Part shown: positions 35,660 through 46,212 of the stretch, in pieces
Numbering within the stretch: position 1 is the first letter of the stretch
Layout: every line of letters starts with the position of its first letter
DNA from: Mauremys mutica
Taxonomy: Eukaryota > Chordata > Testudines > Geoemydidae
DNA length: 64,000 nucleotides
Assembly: GCF_020497125.1 (NCBI RefSeq)
Contig: NC_059073.1
Span: 144,779,012 to 144,843,011, forward strand
Direction of reading: 5' to 3'
Made by a program: the position numbers and the translations under genes
The notes under the pieces: model-generated
The model's input: the letters and a program-made list of their open reading frames with translations, nothing else
Database searches by the model: none
What the model was told of the DNA's origin: nothing

Positions 35660-37905
35660 AAGAGACATTATGGATGACAATTTCCTAACTCAAAAGCGTC
35701 GCAGCCAACATGGGGGAATCCTTTAACAGATCTTGTCTTAACAGATAAAGTGCAAATTATTACAGAACTAAAAATGAATGGTACTTAGGTACAAGTAATA
35801 TTAACTTGATCACATTTATAATGTGCAAGCATAGTAATAAGTAATTAAGACCAGTAATATGTATTTCTGGTGCTTTAACAGGGCCAATTTCACAAAGCTG
35901 AAAACAATTATGAGCCAAATCAACTGGGAGGAAGAATTTAAATCAGAAAAATGAATGATAATTGGGAAGCATTTAAAAACAACTTACCAGATGCCCCAAA
36001 AGCCATAAACCCACAACTAAGGAAGAAGGCCGTACTGGATAAAAAACTGACCTGGTTTAGAGGGGAAGTGAAGGCAGCTATACAAAAATAAAAAAGTATA
36101 CAAGCAAACAGAAGAAAGGGTAAGTTGATAATTATGAATATAAATAAAAAGTTAGGAATTGTAGAAAATTGATAAGGGAAGCAAAGACTGAGGAGGAGTT
36201 TTTTAAAATATATTAGGAACAAAAAGAATCCTGAGAATGCATCAGTATTGGTCCACTACTAGGTGGAAATGTTACAATTATCAATAATAATGCAGAAAAG
36301 GCAGAAGTGTTCAATAAATATTTCTGTGCTGTATTTTAGGGGGAAAAAAACAAAACACAAATGACAATCTCATTATATGACAACACTCTTTCCATTCCAC
36401 TAGTATCTCAGGAGGATATTTAAAGTTAGATATTTTTAAATCAGCTGGTCCAGATAACTTGCATCGAAGAGTTTTTAAAAAGAGCTGGCTAAGGAGCTTG
36501 CATGACTGTTAATGTTGATTTTTCAATAAAAATTGGAGCACAGGGGAAGTTCCAGAAGACTAACGAAAGCTAATGTCATGCCAATTTTTAAAAAGAGTAA
36601 ACAGGATGACCCAGATAATCATAGAGATGTCAGCCTGATATCAAACCCAGGCAAGATAATGGAGCACTGATATGGGATTTGATGAATAAAGAATTAAAGG
36701 AGGATAATGTAATTAGTGCCAATCAACATGGGTTTATGGAAAATAGATCCTGTCAAACTAGCTCAATTTTTTTTTTTTAAATAAGGTTACAAGTTTGGTG
36801 GATAACATACTTAGACTTCTGTAAGGCATTTGACTTGGCACAGCATGACATTTTGATTAAAAAACTAGAATTATATAAAATTAACATGGCACACATTTAA
36901 GTGGATTAAAAATTGGCTAACTGATAGGTCTCAAAATGTTATTGTAAATGAGGAATTGTCATCGAGTGGGTGTGTTTCCTGTGGGGTCCATCAGTGATTG
37001 TTTCTTGGCCAGACGCTATTTAACATTTTTATCAATAACCTGGAAGAAAACATTAAATCACCACCAATAAGTTTGGAGATGACACAAAATTTAGGGGAGT
37101 GGTAAATAATGAAAAGGACTGGTCACTGACACAGAGCCATCTGGACCACTCGGTGAACTGGACACAAGCAAACAATGTAGGCCATACTTACTGGATGGGT
37201 GACTTTATCCTGGGAAACAGTGACTCTGAAAAAGATTTGGGGGCCGGGGTGGATAATCAGCTGAATGTGAGCTCCCAGTGTGACGCTGTGGCCAAATGAG
37301 CTAATGCGATCCTGGGGTGCATAAACAGAGGAACCTCGAGTAGGAGCAGAGAGGTTATTTCACATCTATATTTGGCACTGGTGCAACTGCTACTGGAATA
37401 ATATCTCCAGTTCTGGTGCCCACAATTCAAGAAGGATGTAGATAAATTGGAGAGAGCTTCATGAGAACGATTAAAGGGCTAGAAAATCTGCCTTATAGTG
37501 ATACACTAAATAGATTGAGATATTTGAGTGTAACAAAGAGAAGGTTAAGAGGGAATAATTACAGGCTACAAGTATCGACATGGGGAGCAAATATTTCCTA
37601 ATGGGCTCTTCAATCTAGTCAAGAAAAGTAGAACACGAGCCAATGTCTGGCAGCTGAAGCTAGACAAATTCAGACTGGCAATGAGATGTACATTTGAAAT
37701 AGTGAGAGTAATTAACCATTGGAACAATTTACCAAGGCATGGGGTGGAGTCTCTATTACCCACGCTTTGTACATTAAGATGGGATGTTTTTTCTAAAAGC
37801 TCTGCACTAGGAATTATTGTGGGGGATGTTCTCTGGCTGGTGCTATACAGGAGATCAGACTAGATGATCGCAACGGTCTTTCTGACCTTGGAATCTACAA
37901 ATCCC
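35660..37905 (+). mobile_element. CR1-type LINE, 2.2 kb, decayed
   Basis: The conceptual product shows reverse-transcriptase fragments, for example GACTTCTGTAAGGCATTTGAC (DFCKAFD) near 36810. Many stops and frameshifts break the frame. The 3' end has CAGACTAGATGATCGCAACG then CTTTCTGACCTTGGAATCTA. Order and orientation are of an old CR1 family copy. Confidence 0.75.
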
Positions 37906-38284
37906 TGCCCTGAGAAACTTCTCATCTACAAAGACAGGAAGTTTTCTTTTCAGATGGGGGACTAAGCCAGAGAGAGTAAGTGACTTGCCCAGGATCAAGG
38001 CCCTGAGTTCAGGGCCCCATTGTGCCAGGTGCTGTACAGAGATAGTCCCTGCCCTACAGAGCTGGCCTAGGGGCAGAGTTAAGCTGTGGCTGGAGCCGGA
38101 GCTGGGCTGAGGGCAAAGCAGGGCTGGGTGCCGCTCCCTCCCTACCCCTACCTGCCGCGGAGCCTGGTCTGGGCCCTGGCACGTGTCCCCCCCGAACGTT
38201 CTTCTGCACCCCCCTTGAGGGGCACGGCCCACAGTTTGGGGACAACTGATCTAGAGAGACAAAAACAACAAAAGGCAGGAGAGG

Positions 38285-38400
38285 AATAAGCACAGAAAAT
38301 GAAGCAACCTGCCCAAGGTGACACAATCCATCAGTGGCGGAGCCAGGAATAGAACCTAAGTGTCCTGATGCCCAGTCTCCTGCCTTAGCCACGAGACCAC
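38285..38400 (-). mobile_element. MIR-type SINE
   Basis: The plus strand reads ACCTGCCCAAGGTGACACAA, GGAGCCAGGAATAGAACC and CCTTAGCCACGAGACCAC, reverse-MIR order. Confidence 0.75.
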
Positions 38401-39261
38401 ATTACCAACCCAGCAAGCTTTTTTTCTTCAAAAATTATCTCCTCTCTGAAAGCGCTTCCCATCTGTTGAAGGTTGGTTTTTTTCCCCCTTTTAAGCCCAC
38501 TTAAATCATAACTTTAAATAGCCCTGCCACTGACTCAGGTCAAATAGCTTAGACTTCAGCCCCCTGGAGTTTTAGCAGAGACAGAGCTGGGATAGCTGAA
38601 GGCACAGGGCACACTGCATCCGTCCCAGAGCAGTTCAGCATCTGAGAGTTTCTGAGGAACTGGGGGAATTGTATTCCAGAACCTCGAGCTAGCAGGCAGG
38701 GAATATCTTATGCAGGAAGCAGGGATTTTGGTGCATACGAGCAAGGAGGACCACTATTTAAGAGCATTCTTGCTTATTGAGAGCAACCTTATAACTCCCT
38801 AACAGGAAACAGACTAGTCACTGTGTGGGCCCATGGTAGCGAAGACGTCTACTCTACCAAGTGCCATTTAATCCTTAACAGGAGCTTTAACGCCTCCAAG
38901 ACAGCGTCTCTTGTTCAAAAATCCAGCTCTGCACACTAAAGCACACGGCCCCGGAGCAGGGCTGTCCTAATAAGGAAACGGTCCGCCAGTGCAGCCAATC
39001 AAGATCTCAGACTCGCCCGCACTTGGCATCCTGCAGCCACTGGAATGGAATCCAGGCAAATGACACAGAGCAGGCCTCCAGCAGGAGGATGCTACGAGGA
39101 ATCCCAAATATCTCACTGCACAGGAGGCTCCCGAAGTCCATAACTCGTCATTTTCTAGCTTCTCATCTTGGATGACAGAGCAATAAAGACACCACCTAGT
39201 ATCGGGCTTAGCTTCAATCAGAAGCACTGATAGTGACTGCTACTGTGTTACAGTAGAGGCA

Positions 39262-39546
39262 GTGCACGTTCGTCGGAAGACTTTTACCCTAGCAACACTC
39301 AGTGGGTCGGCTGGGCGCCCCCTGGAGTGGCGCCACCATGGCCCCGGATATATACCCCAGCCGACCGTCCCACTCCTCAGTTCCTTCTTGCCGGCTACTC
39401 CGACAGTGGGGAAAGAGGGTGGGTTTAGAATGGATATGAGCAACACATCTCGAAGAACAACAGTTATAACAGTGAGTAACCGTCTTTTCTTCTTCGAGTG
39501 ATTGCTCATATCCATTCCAGTTAGGTGATTCCCAAGCCTTACCCTA
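39262..39546 (+). repeat. Left inverted arm of the DIRS element
   Basis: It pairs with 42888-43171. It contains GGATATATACCCC and an internal hairpin between GGATATGAGCAA and TTGCTCATATCC. The stop codon of the recombinase frame lies at its inner edge. Confidence 0.9.
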
Positions 39547-40923
39547 GGTGGTGGGGTCGGAGAGAGACGTGGCGGAATGCAAAACCGCCGAGCCGAAGGC
39601 CGCGTCATCTCTAGATCGCTGGACTAGAGCATAGTGCGAAGCAAACATGTGGACCGAAGACCAGGTCGCTGCACGGCATATCTCCTGGATCGGTACGTGT
39701 GCCAGGAACGTGGCAGAGGAAGCCTGAGCCCTGGTAGAATGGGCAGTGAGGTGGCCCGCTGGGACATGGGCCAAGTCATAGCATGTGCGTATGCACGCTG
39801 TTAGCCAAGAGGAGATCCTCTGTGCTGTGACGGGGAGGCCTTTCATACGGTCCGCCACTGCCATGAAAAGCTGGGGGGATTTACGGAAGGGCCTTGTGCG
39901 GTCAATATAAAATGCGAGTGCCCTGCGGACATCTAAGGAGTGTAACCGCTGCTCCCGTGAGGAGGAATGAGGTTTAGGGAAGAAAACTGGGAGGAAGATG
40001 TCCTGATTAGTATGGAAGGCCGAAACCACCTTAGGGAGAAAGGCGGGATGTGGCCGCAACTGAACCTTGTCCTTATGAAAGACAGCGTAAGGGGGGTCTA
40101 CAGTGAGTGCTCGAAGTTCGGAGACCCGCCTGGCCGAAGTGATGGCCACCAGAAAAACTGTCTTCCATGATAGGTACAGTAGAGAGCAGGTTGCCAGCGG
40201 CTCGAAGGGGGGACCCATAAGCTTGTTTAATACCAGGTTGAGGTCCCAGGTGGGGGCAGGACGACTAACTTGAGGGTAGAGGCGTTCCAATCCCTTCCTA
40301 AACCTAGCGACCACCGGGTGAGAGAACACAGAGTGACCAGCCTCTCCAGGATGGAAAGCAGATATGGCCGCCAAGTGAACTTTCAGGGAGGATATGGCAA
40401 GGCCCTGCTGCTTAAGCTGCCAGATGTAGTCCAGAATGACTGGAATGGGGGTCCCCGAAGGAGTAAGAGCCTGTGACGCACACCAGGCTGAGAAACGCTT
40501 CCATTTGGCCGAATATGTGGACCGAGTGGAAGGTTTCCTACTACTGAGCAGAACGTGCTGCACAGGGACGGAACAGCGCAACTCCGAGGTGTCTAGCCAC
40601 GCAGGAGCCACGCCGTGAGGTGGAGAGCCGTGAGGTCCGGATGACGGAGAGTGCCGTGCTCCTGGGTTATAAGGTCCAGGCAGAGGGGGAGGGTGATCGG
40701 TGTGGCTACGGAGAGGCTGAGGAGCGTGGTGTACCAGGGCTGCCTGGGCCACGCTGGGGCAATCAGTACTAGATGTGCCCTGTCCTGCCAGAGTTTTAAT
40801 AGGACCCTGTGCACCAGCAGGAATGGGGGGAATGCATAAAGCAGCTGGTGCTTCCACGGAATGAGGAATGCGTCCGAGATCGAGCTTGGTGAGTGACCCT
40901 GGAATGAGCAGAACACTTGGCAC
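39544..40923 (-). CDS. DIRS tyrosine recombinase, open frame of 459 codons
   Basis: The conserved catalytic residues are visible in order: Arg in TSARRVSELRAL, the HxxR box in TAHSTRAQASS, and the nucleophile Tyr in FASHYAL. A core-binding segment, STRSTYSAKWKRFSAWC, precedes them. DIRS elements use this enzyme instead of a DDE integrase to insert circular cDNA. The frame shows no stop or shift. The first 330 bp overlap the RT frame in a different register, so the true start may lie further in. Activity is not implied; the partner RT frame is broken. Confidence 0.88.
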   Translation of the reverse strand: MPSVLLIPGSLTKLDLGRIPHSVEAPAALCIPPIPAGAQGPIKTLAGQGTSSTDCPSVAQAALVHHAPQPLRSHTDHPPPLPGPYNPGARHSPSSGPHGSPPHGVAPAWLDTSELRCSVPVQHVLLSSRKPSTRSTYSAKWKRFSAWCASQALTPSGTPIPVILDYIWQLKQQGLAISSLKVHLAAISAFHPGEAGHSVFSHPVVARFRKGLERLYPQVSRPAPTWDLNLVLNKLMGPPFEPLATCSLLYLSWKTVFLVAITSARRVSELRALTVDPPYAVFHKDKVQLRPHPAFLPKVVSAFHTNQDIFLPVFFPKPHSSSREQRLHSLDVRRALAFYIDRTRPFRKSPQLFMAVADRMKGLPVTAQRISSWLTACIRTCYDLAHVPAGHLTAHSTRAQASSATFLAHVPIQEICRAATWSSVHMFASHYALVQRSRDDAAFGSAVLHSATSLSDPTT

Positions 40924-42602
40924 TTCCTGTTAGCGCGAGAGGCGAATAGGTCCACCTGGGGAAAGCCCCACTTGCGGAAGATTGCATGGATAATGTCCGG
41001 TCTTATGGACCACTCATGACACAGGAAGGATCTGCTCAGCCGATCCGCGAGAGTGTTCCGAACTCCCAGGAGAAAGGATGCCACCAGGTGTATCGCATGA
41101 GCTATGCAAAATTCCCATAGATTGATGGCTTCGAGGCAAAGAGGGGAAGAGCGGGTCCCTCCCTGCTTGTTTATGTAATACATGGCCGTTGTGTTGTCCG
41201 TAAACACGGAGACACAATGGCCGTACAGAAGCTTGCGGAATGCATGGCATGCCAGGCGAACCGCTCTGAGCTCTCGGACATTTATGTGGAGGGAGAGCTC
41301 CTCTGATGACCACAGGCCTTGGGTGTGCAGGCGACCGAGGTGGGCTCCCCAGCAGAAGGATGACGCATCTGTCGTCAGAGACAGGGTGGGCTGCGGTGGG
41401 TGGAACGGTAACCCCGCACACACCATGGAGGCGTTCAGCCACCAGTCGAGGGAGCGCAGTGTACTCGGCGGGATGGTGACTAACGTGTCCATCACATCCC
41501 TGCCCGGACGGTACACCAAATGGAGCCCTGTTTGAAGCGGGCGGAGGCAGAGCCTGGCAAATTTGGTGACGTATGTACATGCCGCCATGTGGCCTAGGAG
41601 ACCGAGGCAAGTGCGGACCGAGGTCGTGGGAAAGGCCTGCAGACTTCGGATGATCGCGGACATTGCCAGGAATCTTGGCTGAGGCAGACAGGCTTTGGCC
41701 AGAGTGGAATCCAAGGTAGCTCCTATAAAGTCCAGCCTCTGAGTGGGGACCAGGGTGGATTTGTCCACGTTGAGCAGTAGGCCGAGACGTGTAAACAGGT
41801 CCTCTGCCACTCGTATATGTACCCTCACTTGCTCCTGGGAGGCTCCCTTGATGAGCCAGTCGTCCAGGTATGGGTACATGTGGAGCCCTTGACGACGGAG
41901 GTGGGCAGCGACCACCGCCATGCATTTCGTGAACACTTGAGGTGCTGTGGAGAGGCCGAAGGGAAGGACTGCAAATTGGAAATGCCGATGGTCCGCTACA
42001 AAGCGGAGGTATCTCCTGTGCGGAGGAAAAATGGCTATGTGAAAGTAAGCGTCCTTCATGTCGAGGGCAGCATACCAGTCTCCGGGATCCAAGGACGGGA
42101 TAATGGTCCCCAGGGAGACCATCCGGAATTTTAACTTTATCAGGAATTTGTTGAGGCCCCGTAGGTCTAGGATAGGCCTGAGACCCCCTTTTGACTTGGG
42201 GATCAGGAAGTAACGGGAATAAAACCCTTTGCCTCATTCGTGCTTTGGCACCTCCTCTATTGCACCGATGGTGAGGAGCGTCTGGACCTCTTGCAAGAGG
42301 AATTGCTTGTGAGAGGGGTCCCTGAAGAGGGACTGGGAGGGGGGGTGGTAAGGCGGGGTTGAAGCAAATTGGAGGTGGTATCCTTGCTTCACGGTGCGCA
42401 GGACCCAGATGTCCGAAGTCAGGTGGGACCACGCAGGAAAAAAATAAGAGAGGCGGTTGGAGAAGGGAGGGAAAGGATCCCGAACGGGGAGTGGCATGCT
42501 GTCCTCGGGCGCATCTTCAAAAGGACGACTTCGGACCCGCCTGTGGCTTGGAGGGGCCACGGCTTTGACCCGTTTGAGGACTAGAATATCGTCTGCGGCC
42601 AC
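40593..42602 (-). pseudogene. DIRS reverse transcriptase / RNase H, one in-frame stop
   Basis: One register stays open for about 670 codons except for a TGA at 42236-42234. RT motifs appear in order: GAIEEVP, then after the stop GFYSRYFLIPK, LDMKDAYFHI, LPFGLSTAP, the catalytic YLDD box and TQRLDFIGA. RNase H follows with TTDASSFCWGAHL, NVRELRAV, FTDNTTAMYY and LADRLSR. The C-terminal region with VDLFASRANRKC and WPRQPWY is typical of DIRS pol. The stop sits where DIRS proteins usually have Arg, so CGA to TGA is likely. It overlaps the recombinase frame by 331 bp. Confidence 0.9.
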
Positions 42603-42906
42603 CGCGCCCTCGGCGCCTGCCAGAATCTTGCCTCTGCCTAGGCACAGAGTACGGTCGGAAGGTCTGGGGGCGGAAAGTGCGACGCTGGGTCACGGGGATA
42701 TGCATGCCCAGGTTCCGCATAGTGACCCTGTTGTCCTTTAAGCTCTGGAGTCTAGGGTCAGATTTCTCTGAAAATAGGCCCTTACCCTCAAAGGGTAAGT
42801 CCTGGATGGTGTATTGGAGTTCCGGCGGAAGAGTGGAGGCCTGCAGCCAGGAAATACGCCTCATGGTGATACCGGACGCTAAGGTAAGGTAAGGCTTGGG
42901 AATCAC
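42517..42906 (-). pseudogene. DIRS gag-like ORF remnant (C-terminal)
   Basis: About 129 codons are open, ending in a basic, glutamine- and arginine-rich tail (GRRRGRGGRRRYSSPQ). The position before RT and the basic C-terminus suit the end of a DIRS ORF1. The N-terminal part is missing because the frame runs straight into the inverted arm. It overlaps the RT frame in another register. Confidence 0.55.
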
Positions 42907-43171
42907 CTAACTGGAATGGATAGGAGCAATCACTCGAAGAAGAAAAGATGGTTACTCACCGTTATAACTGTTGTTCTTCGAGATGTGTTGCTCATATCCA
43001 TTCTAAACCCACCCTCCTTCCCCTCTGTCGGAGTAGCCGGCAAGAAGGAACTGAGGAGTGGGAGGGTCGGCTGGGGTATATATCCGGGGCCATGGTGGCG
43101 CCACTCCAGGGGGTGCCCAGCCGACCCACTGAGTGTTGCTAGGGTAAAAGTCTTCTGACGAATGTGCATGT
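42888..43171 (-). repeat. Right inverted arm of the DIRS element
   Basis: It is the reverse complement of the left arm with scattered substitutions and is at the 5' side of the minus-strand coding frames. Similarity ends near GACGAATGTGCA. Confidence 0.9.
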
Positions 43172-43192
43172 GGCGCGCGCACACCTAACTGG

Positions 43193-43250
43193 AATGGATA
43201 TGAGCAACACATCTTGAAGAAGAACAGTTACAACGGTGAGTAACCGTCTT
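43193..43250 (+). repeat. Extra partial arm copy at the DIRS outer edge
   Basis: It reads GGATATGAGCAACACATCTT and ends GGTGAGTAACCGTCTT, in direct orientation to 39430-39486. It may mark the element's outer end or a neighbouring solo fragment. Confidence 0.7.
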
Positions 43251-43259
43251 ATCTTTGCC

Positions 43260-44220
43260 CCAAATGCTCAGGGTTAAAGCTCAGCCCAGATCGGGACATG
43301 TTATGTTTGACGATACAGACAGCAACCATGATACCTTCATTAATTGGGGTGGGGTGGGGGAGCCCTCAAGAACAAAACTAAAGTCTGCCTAAGAGAGCAA
43401 GCTGTGCACAACTCTTCTAACACGCTGTGTCAACTCTGCCTCTCAGGACGGCAGCTGCCTTGAACGGACTGCTAGATAATTACAGGTGCAGTCCCCAGAA
43501 TCCACAATCAACACCATCTCGGAGCTACACACACCAGGGGGAGGCCAGGCACAGTCCCAGAACAGAGCAGTGCGCTCAAAGCAAGTTAAGATGTGCCAAA
43601 GGCATCGTTTACCATGAAGTTGGGTGACCCTCTACCATGTCAAAAGTATTAACCCAAGAGTTAAAAAAATAAAATCCCGTATTAAGCCTCCCAAATCACT
43701 ACCAAAAAAAAAAATCATAATTTTTAAGCCAATGCATTAGGGTTCTCTATTTGCCTTCTGGTTTATGAGCCTTTGCGGTGGACTTGGGTCACATTTTCAA
43801 GCTTTTCACCCAAACCTTAAAAACTTTACAATAAAAAAAACCCCTTGCTTTAAAAAAAAAAAAAGGAAGCAAGCTGAGATTCTTATCTATTCCCATGAGT
43901 CCAGGAGCTGGGCCTCCAAGACACACACCAAACACTGGATGACCGTTAAAAATCACAAGTCCTGCGTCAATGCAGTTTGCCTTTCAGGCCAGAGGAAAGT
44001 AAAAATTCAGAGCCAAACGTCAGGTGTGAAACAGTGACATGGGCACCTCCGCAGTTCTGTAAGCCACAGGATAAACAGAGCCGCTGGGAAAGGTAAGTGA
44101 GCCCAAACTAGAGGTCAGTCCAAAGCTCTTTCTTCAGGACTGGCCTTATCCTCACAAAAGGATTCCAAACAAGAGCAAAGCAACTCAGAACATTTGGTCC
44201 CAGCCACCAAGGCTTTTCCA
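43260..44220. other. Spacer between DIRS and PLE insertions, no gene seen
   Basis: This AT-rich stretch has A-tracts (43705-43720, 43850-43864) but no splice-supported exon or recognisable element ends. Confidence 0.4.
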
Positions 44221-44233
44221 GCTTACAGTAAAG

Positions 44234-44244
44234 TGGTATGAAAG
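44234..44244 (+). repeat. Target-site duplication of the PLE insertion, left copy
   Basis: TGGTATGAAAG is repeated exactly at 45775-45785, just outside the inverted PLE pair. An 11-bp duplication brackets the whole structure. Confidence 0.85.
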
Positions 44245-44409
44245 CGCAGCAAAGAGTCCTGTGGCACCTTATAGACTAACAGACGTTTGGGAGCATGAGT
44301 TTCCGTGGGTGAATACCCACTTCGTCGGATGCACGTAGTGGAAATTTCCAGGGGCAGGTATATATATATGCAAGCAAGAAGCAGGCTAGAGATAACTAGG
44401 TTAGTTGAA

Positions 44410-45120
44410 TCAGGGAGGATGAGGCCCTCTTCTAGCAGTTGAGGTGTGAACACCAAGGGAGGAGAAACTGCTTTTGTAGTTGGCAAGCCATTGACAGTCT
44501 TTGTTTAACCCTGAGCTGATAGTGTCAAATTTGCAGATGAACTGAAGCTCAGCAGTTTCTCTTTGAAATCTGGTCCTGAAGTTTTTTTGCTGCAGGATGG
44601 CTACCTTTAAATCCGCTATCGTGTGTCCAGGGAGGTTGAAGTGTTCTCCTACAGGTTTTTGTATATTGCCATTCCTAATATCTGATTTGTGTCCATTTAT
44701 CCTTTTCCGTAGAGACTGTCCAGTTTGGCCGATGTACATAGCAGAGGGGCATTGCTGGCATATGATGGCGTATATTACATTGGTGGACGTGCAGGTGAAT
44801 GAACCGGTGATGGTGTGGCTGATCTGGTTAGGTCCTGTGATGGTGTCGCTGGTGTAGATATGTGGGCAGAGTTGGCATCGAGGTTTGTTGCATGGATTGG
44901 TTCCTGAGTTAGAGTTACTATGGTGCAGTGTGCAGTTACTGGTGAGAATATTCTTCAGGTTGGCAGGTTGTCTGTGGGCGAGGACTGGCCTGCCACCCAA
45001 GGCCTGTGAAAGTGAGTGATCATTGTCTAGGATGGGTTGTAGATCCCTGATGATGCGTTGGAGGGGTTTTAGCTGGGGACTGTATGTGATGGCCAATGGA
45101 GTTCTGCCAACTCTGCCCAC
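44410..45120 (-). pseudogene. PLE endonuclease fragment (GIY-YIG), minus copy
   Basis: About 236 codons are open. It shows NLKNILTSNCTL, a Cys motif around NKPRCQLCPHIY, then VIYAIICQQCPSAMYIGQTG with GIY-YIG spacing and SLRKRINGHKSDI. This is the C-terminal endonuclease of a PLE polyprotein. The first codons derive from the junction with the opposite copy. No reverse-transcriptase part precedes it. Confidence 0.85.
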
Positions 45121-45572
45121 ATATCTACACCAGTGCCACCATCACAGGACCTAACCAGATCAGCCACACCATCACCGGTTCATTCACCTGCACGTCCACC
45201 AATGTAATATACGCCATCATATGCCAGCAATGCCCCTCTGCTATGTACATCGGCCAAACTGGACAGTCTCTACGGAAAAGGATAAATGGACACAAATCAG
45301 ATATTAGGAATGGCAATATAAAAAAACCTGTAGGAGAACACTTCAATCTCCCTGGCCACACAATAGCGTATTTAAAGGTAGCCATCCTGCAGCAAAAAAA
45401 CTTCAGGACCAGATTTCAAAGAGAAACTGCTGAGCTTCAGTTCATCTGCAAATTTGACACTATCAGCTCAGGATTAAACAAAGACTGTCAATGGCTTGCC
45501 AACTACAAAAGCAGTTTCTCCTCCCTTGGTGTTCACACCTCAACTGCTAGAAGAGGGCCTCATCCTCCTTGA
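45096..45572 (+). pseudogene. PLE endonuclease fragment (GIY-YIG), plus copy
   Basis: About 158 codons repeat the minus copy from CQLCPHIY to the ARRGPHPP end, with a few substitutions (for example TSA for TSD and AYLK for ADLK). It is 5' truncated at the junction near 45104. Confidence 0.85.
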
Positions 45573-45774
45573 TTGAACTAACCTAGTTATCTCTAGCCTG
45601 CTTCTTGCTTGCTTATATATACCTGCCCCTGGAAATTTCCACTACATGCATCCGACGAAGTGGGTATTCACCCACGAAAGCTCATGCTCCAATACGTTTG
45701 TTAGTCTATAAGGTGCCACAGGACTCTTTGCTGCTTTTACAGATACAGACTAACATGGCTACCCCTCTGATACT

Positions 45775-45785
45775 TGGTATGAAAG
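45775..45785 (+). repeat. Target-site duplication of the PLE insertion, right copy
   Basis: Exact second copy of TGGTATGAAAG immediately after the plus-copy tail GGCTACCCCTCTGATACT. Confidence 0.85.
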
Positions 45786-45967
45786 AGGACATCTCCTCTT
45801 GTGGGACTGCCCCTCCAGGTCTTTCCTCAACCTTCCTCTTCCAAAGACTGAACCAGGAGCATTCCTTTATGTAGTCTCCAAGGTAGTCACAGTGTGGTCA
45901 GCTGACCACACTATCACGTGACCTGTCTGGAGACTAAACTCCCAGTAACATTCTATGCCCCTGTGAA

Positions 45968-46212
45968 GGTACATCTACACTGCAAAACAGCTGCGTTTAA
46001 CTTGGGTGAGCTCTCTACGGTTACAATAGCAGCGAAGACGCGACAACTCGGCTTTTAACTCAGGTTAGCAGCCCGAGTTCTACCCCAGGTTGCCCTGTAG
46101 GCTTTCACCCAGGCTGCTAACTAGAGTGAAAAGCCAAATTGAGTCACCGTGTCTTCACTGCTGTTGTACCCCGAGTTAAGAACAGGCTCTTTTGCAGTGT
46201 AGACGCACCCTG
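45968..46212. mobile_element. MITE with GTCTACACTGCAAAA termini
   Basis: The left end is GGTACATCTACACTGCAAAA and the right, inverted, GGTGCGTCTACACTGCAAAA. The interior is partly palindromic (TAACTCAGGTTAGCAGC with GGCTGCTAACTAGAG). No clear target duplication was found. Confidence 0.65.

Larger units (their letters stand above)
39262..43250 (-). mobile_element. DIRS-type tyrosine-recombinase retrotransposon
   Basis: Inverted arms of about 280 bp (39262-39546 and 42888-43171) enclose, on the minus strand, a gag remnant, an RT/RNase H frame and a tyrosine-recombinase frame. That order and the overlapping frames define DIRS elements. The arms differ at roughly ten positions. A further partial copy of the arm segment GGATATGAGCAACACATCT lies at 43193-43250 in direct orientation to that in the left arm, as in the split repeats of DIRS. 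The gag part is short, so the element is internally or 5' deleted. Confidence 0.9.
44245..45774. mobile_element. Penelope-like retroelement: two inverted head-to-head 3' portions
   Basis: A minus-oriented copy (44245-about 45103) and a plus-oriented copy (45104-45774) share about 670 bp, each running to the same 3' tail (GTCTATAAGGTGCCACAGGA ... TGCTGC). Both encode the PLE GIY-YIG endonuclease; the reverse transcriptase is absent. The 11-bp duplication TGGTATGAAAG outside both ends indicates a single insertion of the inverted pair. Inverted partial copies are known for PLEs. Confidence 0.88.

Noticed and set aside
41014..42432. 472-codon open frame overlapping the DIRS RT in another register
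   Set aside because: The product is a Pro/His/Ser/Arg-rich string with no domain. It is the shadow of a GC-rich RT frame that carries all the polymerase motifs.
40270..42584. Plus-strand open frames of 60-117 codons across the DIRS element
   Set aside because: They are antisense shadows of the minus-strand RT and recombinase frames.
44410..45572. GIY-YIG frames as a host nuclease gene
   Set aside because: The two frames are inverted copies within a PLE insertion with a target duplication, and lack a host gene structure.
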